Below are positions 6,112-9,747 of a DNA stretch of 9,747 nt, one piece after another (the first letter of the stretch is position 1; the number at the start of each line of letters is the position of its first letter). The notes under the pieces were generated by a model. It had not been told where the DNA came from. It saw only the letters and a program-made list of their open reading frames with translations, and did not search any database. Position numbers and translations under genes: made by a program. Origin of the DNA: Sphingobium sp. (GTDB lineage: Bacteria > Pseudomonadota > Alphaproteobacteria > Sphingomonadales > Sphingomonadaceae); the NCBI GenBank assembly GCA_030148625.1, contig JASBTC010000098.1:1-9747 (forward strand), read 5' to 3'.

Positions 6112-6163
6112 AAGACTGGCCCGTGCTCGACTTTCCGCCTCGCCCCTGTCATCCATCGCGGCG

Positions 6164-8476
6164 ATGCGGGAGAAGGAACTCAGGCTGGCGCTGGTCTGCT
6201 ACGGCGGCATCTCGCTCGCAGTGTATATGCACGGCATCACCAAGGAGATCTGGAAGCTCGCACGCGCCAGCCGCAACTTCCTCGACGGCAAGCCCGCGGA
6301 ATCCGGAACGCAGGGCGTCTATCACCGCCTGCTCGAACTGATCGAAACCGAAGCGGGCGTACGGATGCGCGTGTTCGCCGATATCGTCGCGGGCGCATCG
6401 GCCGGTGGGATCAACGGCATCTTCCTCGCCCAGGCGATCTCGACCGGCCAGTCGCTCGAACCCCTGACCGCCTTGTGGCTCGAATGCGCCGACGTCGAGA
6501 AACTGCTCGACCCCGATGCACGCCCCTTGAGCCGCCTCACCAAATTCTGGGCGACGCCGATCGCCTGGATGGCCGCGAACAAACCCGGCGGCACCGTCGA
6601 CCAGACGGTGGATCCCGAGACCCGCGATGAAGTGAAGTCGAAACTCTCCAGCTTCGTGCGGGCCCGCTGGTTCGCCCCGCCCTTTGGCGGACCGGGCTTC
6701 GTCAATCTGCTGATCGACGCGCTCGATGCGATGGCGGCTTCGGAACGGGGGCCGCGCCTGCTGCCCGACAGCCAGCCGCTCGACCTGTTCGTCACCGTGA
6801 CCGATTTCCACGGCCATCCCGAACGACTGCGGCTCAACAGTCCGCCCGAAGTGGTCGAGACCGAGCATCGGCTCGTGCTCGGCTTCTCCGACCGCGACCG
6901 CGATACGCGCGGTATCGGCCATGCCGCCGAGCTCGCCTTTGCCGCGCGCGCGACCGCGAGCTTTCCCGGCGCCTTTCCGCCCTTCACCGTCGGTGAACTC
7001 GATACTGTCCTGGCCACGCGCAAGCGCGATTGGCCGGGGCGCACGGCATTCCTCAAACGTGCCTTGCCGCGCCAAAGCGCTGCCGAGATGCTCGATCGCA
7101 CGGTGCTGATCGACGGATCGGTGCTTGCCAATGCGCCGTTCAGGCCCGCGATCGACGCGCTCAAGAACCGGCCGGCCCGGCGCGAAGTCGATCGCCGCTT
7201 CGTCTATATCGACCCCAAGCCCGGCATTCGCAGCATCGGCCTGCCCCAGGGCATCGGCGAGGATGCGCTACCCGGCTTTTTCGGCACGATCTTCGGCGCG
7301 CTGTCCAACCTGCCGCGCAGCCAGCCGATCCGCGACAATCTGGAGGAGATCGAGCTGCGCTCCAGCCGGATCCGGCGGATGCGCAGCGTGATCGAGGCAT
7401 TGCGCCCCGAAGTCGAGGAATCGATCGAATCGCTGTTCGGTATCACCCTGTTCCTCGATCGCCCCACCCCGGCGCGCCTGCGCGCATGGCGCGCCAAGGC
7501 GCAGGATCGCGCGGCAAAATCGGCGGGCCATGCCTATCCCGCCTATGGCCACCTCAAGCTGTCCAGCGTGGTGGAAGAGACGGTGTCGATGCTGTTCGCA
7601 TTGTCGGGCCAGCATGGCAGCGTCTCTCGCGCCACATTGGACGACGCGGTCTGGGGCGCGCTCCAGACGAGCGGACTGGACCGGATCAGCGGCCGCAGCG
7701 GCGCCACCCAGGCGGCCATCGATTTCTTCCGCTCGCATGATCTGGGCTTCCGCGTCCGCCGCCTGCGACTACTCGCGCGCCGGCTGACCGCGCTGGCCGA
7801 TGCGGAGATCGCGCCGGCCGAGGCGATCGACGGCATGCGCGATGCGATCTATCATTGCCTGGCGCTCTATCTCGACCGTGAGATGCGCGATTTCTATCCA
7901 ATGGCGGTGCGCGAAGCCGCCGCGCAGGCGGTGGAGAATCCACAGGGCGCGCTCGACACCCTCGCCGCCGCGCGCAACCTGCGTGCAATCGACGACATGA
8001 CCGACGAACGCATCGCCGAGGCGCTGGCGGCACTGCCCAAGGACCAGCGCCGCCCCATGCTCCTCGCCTATCTCGGTTTTCCCTATTACGACATTTCCAC
8101 CCTGCCCTTGCTCCAGGGCGAAGGGCTCGACGAATATGAACCCGTCAAGGTCGACCGCATCTCGCCCGACGATGCGACGGCGATCCGCGAGGGCGGCGCG
8201 GAAGCAACGCTGAAGGGTATCCAGTTCAACAGCTTCGGCGCCTTCTTCAGCCGCGCCTATCGCGAGAACGACTATCTCTGGGGTCGCCTTCACGGCGCCG
8301 ACAGGCTGATCGACATATTGCTGTCCAGCCTTCCCGCCGGCCGGACGCTGCAGCCGGGCGAGGCCGCATCGCTCAAGCGGGCGGCGTTCCTCGCCATCCT
8401 CGACGAAGAGGAAGAAAGGCTGACCGCAGTGCCCGAACTGTTCCGCAAGCTGCGTACCGAGATTCCTCCGGCTTGA
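6164..8476 (+). CDS. Patatin-like protein (TIGR03607/DUF3376 type), predicted lipid acyl hydrolase
   Basis: A 770-residue cytosolic protein with an N-terminal patatin domain, the fold of Ser-Asp phospholipases A. All catalytic elements are present: the oxyanion loop CYGGISLAVYMHG (12-24), the nucleophile elbow GASAGGING with Ser79, and the aspartate motif DGSVLANAPF with Asp317. The hydrolase domain ends near 360-380. The C-terminal half is largely helical and carries a conserved-looking segment near 688-711 (FGAFFSRAYRENDYLWGRL), typical of the large bacterial patatin family with a DUF3376 region. It has no signal peptide or membrane span. Start ATG 6164 gives MREKELRLALVCYGG, as I recall for relatives, but no clear Shine-Dalgarno precedes it. 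It is divergent from the ArsR operon (137-base gap) and about 56 bases before the LapA gene. The substrate is presumably a phospholipid or acylglycerol; the role is unknown. No cyclic-nucleotide synthase or effector partner is nearby, so a CBASS role is not supported. Confidence 0.92.
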   Translation: MREKELRLALVCYGGISLAVYMHGITKEIWKLARASRNFLDGKPAESGTQGVYHRLLELIETEAGVRMRVFADIVAGASAGGINGIFLAQAISTGQSLEPLTALWLECADVEKLLDPDARPLSRLTKFWATPIAWMAANKPGGTVDQTVDPETRDEVKSKLSSFVRARWFAPPFGGPGFVNLLIDALDAMAASERGPRLLPDSQPLDLFVTVTDFHGHPERLRLNSPPEVVETEHRLVLGFSDRDRDTRGIGHAAELAFAARATASFPGAFPPFTVGELDTVLATRKRDWPGRTAFLKRALPRQSAAEMLDRTVLIDGSVLANAPFRPAIDALKNRPARREVDRRFVYIDPKPGIRSIGLPQGIGEDALPGFFGTIFGALSNLPRSQPIRDNLEEIELRSSRIRRMRSVIEALRPEVEESIESLFGITLFLDRPTPARLRAWRAKAQDRAAKSAGHAYPAYGHLKLSSVVEETVSMLFALSGQHGSVSRATLDDAVWGALQTSGLDRISGRSGATQAAIDFFRSHDLGFRVRRLRLLARRLTALADAEIAPAEAIDGMRDAIYHCLALYLDREMRDFYPMAVREAAAQAVENPQGALDTLAAARNLRAIDDMTDERIAEALAALPKDQRRPMLLAYLGFPYYDISTLPLLQGEGLDEYEPVKVDRISPDDATAIREGGAEATLKGIQFNSFGAFFSRAYRENDYLWGRLHGADRLIDILLSSLPAGRTLQPGEAASLKRAAFLAILDEEEERLTAVPELFRKLRTEIPPA

Positions 8477-8532
8477 GTCCGAAGGGACATCCGGCCTAAT
8501 GTTGTTCTCCCGTTACCGGCAGGATCATCGGC

Positions 8533-8862
8533 ATGCAGTTTTTGAAGACGATCTTCTGGGTGATTCTGGCCGTGGTCGCCGTCGTCTTCTCGCTGGGCAA
8601 CTGGACGCCCGTCACGCTCGAACTGTGGGGAGACGTCCAGGTCGATTCGAAGCTGCCGGTGCTGATGGTCGGCGCATTTCTGGTCGGACTGGTGCCGATG
8701 CTGATCATCCATCGCGCGACGCGCTGGCGCCTGCGCAAACGGCTAGAAAGCATGGAGCGCGCACTGAACGAGGCGCGCGGCATCGTCCCCGCGGTACCCG
8801 AGGCGCGCGAATCGATCCCGCCAGCGTCGATTCCCACCGCCGTGCCGCCGGGGGTTGCATGA
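8533..8862 (+). CDS. LapA-domain small membrane protein
   Basis: A 109-residue inner-membrane protein of the LapA (DUF1049) type. Two predicted membrane helices lie at about 4-22 (LKTIFWVILAVVAVVFSLGN) and 42-60 (LPVLMVGAFLVGLVPMLII), with the typical short loop containing PVTLELWGDVQV. A charged, probably coiled-coil segment follows (61-84, RATRWRLRKRLESMERALNEAR) and then a Pro-rich tail. In E. coli LapA works with LapB in controlling LpxC and LPS assembly; a role in this organism is not shown. AGGA lies 8 bases before ATG 8533. Its TGA overlaps the pyrF ATG (ATGA), so translation of the two is coupled. In E. coli the order is lapA-lapB-pyrF; here lapB is missing between them. Confidence 0.88.
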   Translation: MQFLKTIFWVILAVVAVVFSLGNWTPVTLELWGDVQVDSKLPVLMVGAFLVGLVPMLIIHRATRWRLRKRLESMERALNEARGIVPAVPEARESIPPASIPTAVPPGVA

Positions 8863-9533
8863 GCAGCCCGATCTACGTCGCGCTCGACACGCCCGACATC
8901 GAACGCGCCAAGGCGATCGCCACCCGCGTCCGCAACCATGTCGGCGGTATCAAGCTCGGGCTCGAATTCTTCTCGGCCAACGGTCGCGCCGGCATCCGTG
9001 AGATGGCGACGCTCGGCCTGCCGATCTTCCTCGACCTCAAATTCCACGACATCCCCAACACCGTCGCAAAGGCGGTGCAGGCGCTGCGCCCGCTCGAACC
9101 CGCGATCATCACCGTCCATGCCTCGGGTGGCCGTGCGATGATGGAGGACGCCAAGGCCGCGGCACCGCTGGGCACCAAAGTGGTCGGCGTCACCGTGCTG
9201 ACCAGCCTCGACGGCGACGATCTATCCTCGGTCGGCCTTTCCGCCGATCCGCATGACCAGGTCATGCGCCTGACCGCACTTGCCCGCGAAGCCGGGCTCG
9301 ACGGCGTGGTCTGTTCGGGCAACGAAGTCGCCGCGGCGCGGAAATTGTGGCCCGGCGGCTATTTCGTGGTTCCCGGCGTTCGGCCGCCGGGCGGCTCGAT
9401 CGGCGACCAGAAACGCGTGATGACACCCCGCGCCGCGCTCGACGCCGGCGCATCGGTGCTCGTCGTCGGTCGCCCCATCACCCAGGCCGAAGATCCGGAT
9501 CTGGCGGCGCGCGAGATCGAAGCCACGCTTTGA
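8859..9533 (+). CDS. pyrF: Orotidine 5'-phosphate decarboxylase
   Basis: Last step of de novo UMP synthesis: OMP to UMP and CO2, in the cytoplasm. The protein is 224 residues, normal for the bacterial group I enzyme, and folds as a TIM barrel. Signature residues are visible: Asp10 (VALDTP), Lys32 (GGIKLGLEFF), and the catalytic charge array Asp59-x-Lys61 with Asp64 in FLDLKFHDIPNTV (57-69). Phosphate-binding parts are VPGVRPPGG and VVGRPIT with Arg205. The start ATG 8859 overlaps the LapA-gene stop by 4 bases; the same frame is open back to 8499, but that stretch merely overlaps the LapA gene and gives an Arg-rich non-homologous sequence. Upstream coupling to the LapA gene means expression probably follows it. 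All catalytic residues are intact, so the enzyme should be active. Confidence 0.97.
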   Translation: MSSPIYVALDTPDIERAKAIATRVRNHVGGIKLGLEFFSANGRAGIREMATLGLPIFLDLKFHDIPNTVAKAVQALRPLEPAIITVHASGGRAMMEDAKAAAPLGTKVVGVTVLTSLDGDDLSSVGLSADPHDQVMRLTALAREAGLDGVVCSGNEVAAARKLWPGGYFVVPGVRPPGGSIGDQKRVMTPRAALDAGASVLVVGRPITQAEDPDLAAREIEATL

Positions 9534-9653
9534 AGGCGATCGAGACAGAGCGTTTCCGCCCATTGCTGGCGCCCATGCTCATCCTCGGCCAGCGCGATGG
9601 GTAGGACAAGATGACCAATCGACAGATGGCAACGCCGCGCTAAGGCCACCCCG
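9534..9653. other. Intergenic stretch after pyrF with tiny open frames
   Basis: About 120 bases. A TTG at 9530 overlapping the pyrF stop opens a 24-codon frame ending at TAG 9602-9604; in the same frame a 10-codon ORF (ATG 9611 to TAA 9643) has AGGA 4 bases before it, and its stop overlaps the AAGG ribosome site of the next gene. These may be a short translated leader or chance. No terminator hairpin with a T run is seen after pyrF. Confidence 0.3.
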
Positions 9654-9747
9654 ATGATCGCCCGGATCCGAGAGTCGCGCCAGGCGCGGGGCCTGTTCGC
9701 CCTGCTGCTGATCTGCGCGCTCGCGATCCGCGCGGCAGTGCCGATGG
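9654..9747 (+). CDS. N-terminus of a small hydrophobic protein, possibly DUF2946 (cut by window end)
   Basis: Only 31 codons are inside the window. The start is basic (MIARIRESRQARG) followed by a hydrophobic segment (LFALLLICALAIRAAVPM), a signal peptide or single membrane helix. The pattern of a short basic head, an LLLxxALAxR stretch and VPMG recalls the N-termini of DUF2946 proteins, small proteins with later Cys/His residues; this cannot be checked because the rest is missing. AAGG lies 8 bases upstream of ATG 9654. It follows pyrF by 120 bases on the same strand and may share its transcript. Confidence 0.55.
   Translation, partial: MIARIRESRQARGLFALLLICALAIRAAVPM

Noticed and set aside
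6149..7075. A 308-codon minus-strand open frame opposite the patatin gene
   Set aside because: It covers the catalytic Ser79 region of a well-supported gene on the other strand and shows no family motifs.
5403..8476. A defence island built on the patatin gene and the ArsR operon
   Set aside because: No nucleotide cyclase, nuclease, helicase, TIR or other effector partner is present, and the patatin belongs to the large DUF3376 type, not the short CBASS phospholipases.
8499..8858. Upstream extension of the pyrF frame by 120 codons
   Set aside because: It overlaps the LapA gene in another frame, is Arg-rich and has no resemblance to OMP decarboxylase; the ATGA overlap start fits the family N-terminus.
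1..9747. Mobile elements, CRISPR arrays, tRNA/rRNA genes
   Set aside because: No transposase or integrase motifs, no spaced direct repeats and no cloverleaf or rRNA-like sequence were seen on either strand.

Overview
The window looks like chromosomal DNA of a GC-rich alphaproteobacterium, most likely a sphingomonad (Sphingomonadales). This rests on overall style: high GC with C/G-ending codons, a large TonB-dependent receptor beside a catabolic-type oxidoreductase, a DUF3376-type patatin, and a LapA-domain gene fused by a 4-base overlap to pyrF. No rRNA, tRNA or other phylogenetic marker is present, so the placement is an inference.

Left part (1-4628): a divergent pair. On the minus strand is the N-terminal two thirds of a TonB-dependent outer-membrane receptor that runs off the left edge. 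On the plus strand is a two-gene operon for a periplasmic molybdenum hydroxylase of the isoquinoline 1-oxidoreductase type: a small 2[2Fe-2S] subunit and a large Tat-exported molybdopterin subunit. The ~297-base gap between them is AT-rich and full of dyad symmetry. The layout suggests uptake of a small organic compound across the outer membrane and its oxidation in the periplasm; the substrate cannot be read from the sequence.

Middle part (4670-6064): a two-gene minus-strand operon, convergent with the hydroxylase operon. It encodes an ArsR-like winged-helix regulator without cysteines and a two-part SRPBCC (AHSA1-like) protein. Its promoter is the clearest regulatory signal here: TTGACA-N17-TAGAAT with a perfect 9+9 bp dyad laid over the -35 and spacer. 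The -10 is so close to the start codon that the message is predicted to be leaderless.

Right part (6164-9747): a 770-residue patatin-like protein with an intact Ser-Asp dyad, then a small two-helix LapA-domain membrane protein overlapping pyrF (OMP decarboxylase, pyrimidine synthesis), then the start of a small hydrophobic protein (possibly DUF2946) cut by the right edge. The lapA-pyrF adjacency recalls the enterobacterial lapA-lapB-pyrF order, but with lapB absent.

I found no mobile element, CRISPR array, structural RNA gene or recognisable defence system. The most interesting items are the leaderless, dyad-controlled ArsR/SRPBCC operon and the receptor/molybdenum-hydroxylase pair with its dyad-rich shared control region.
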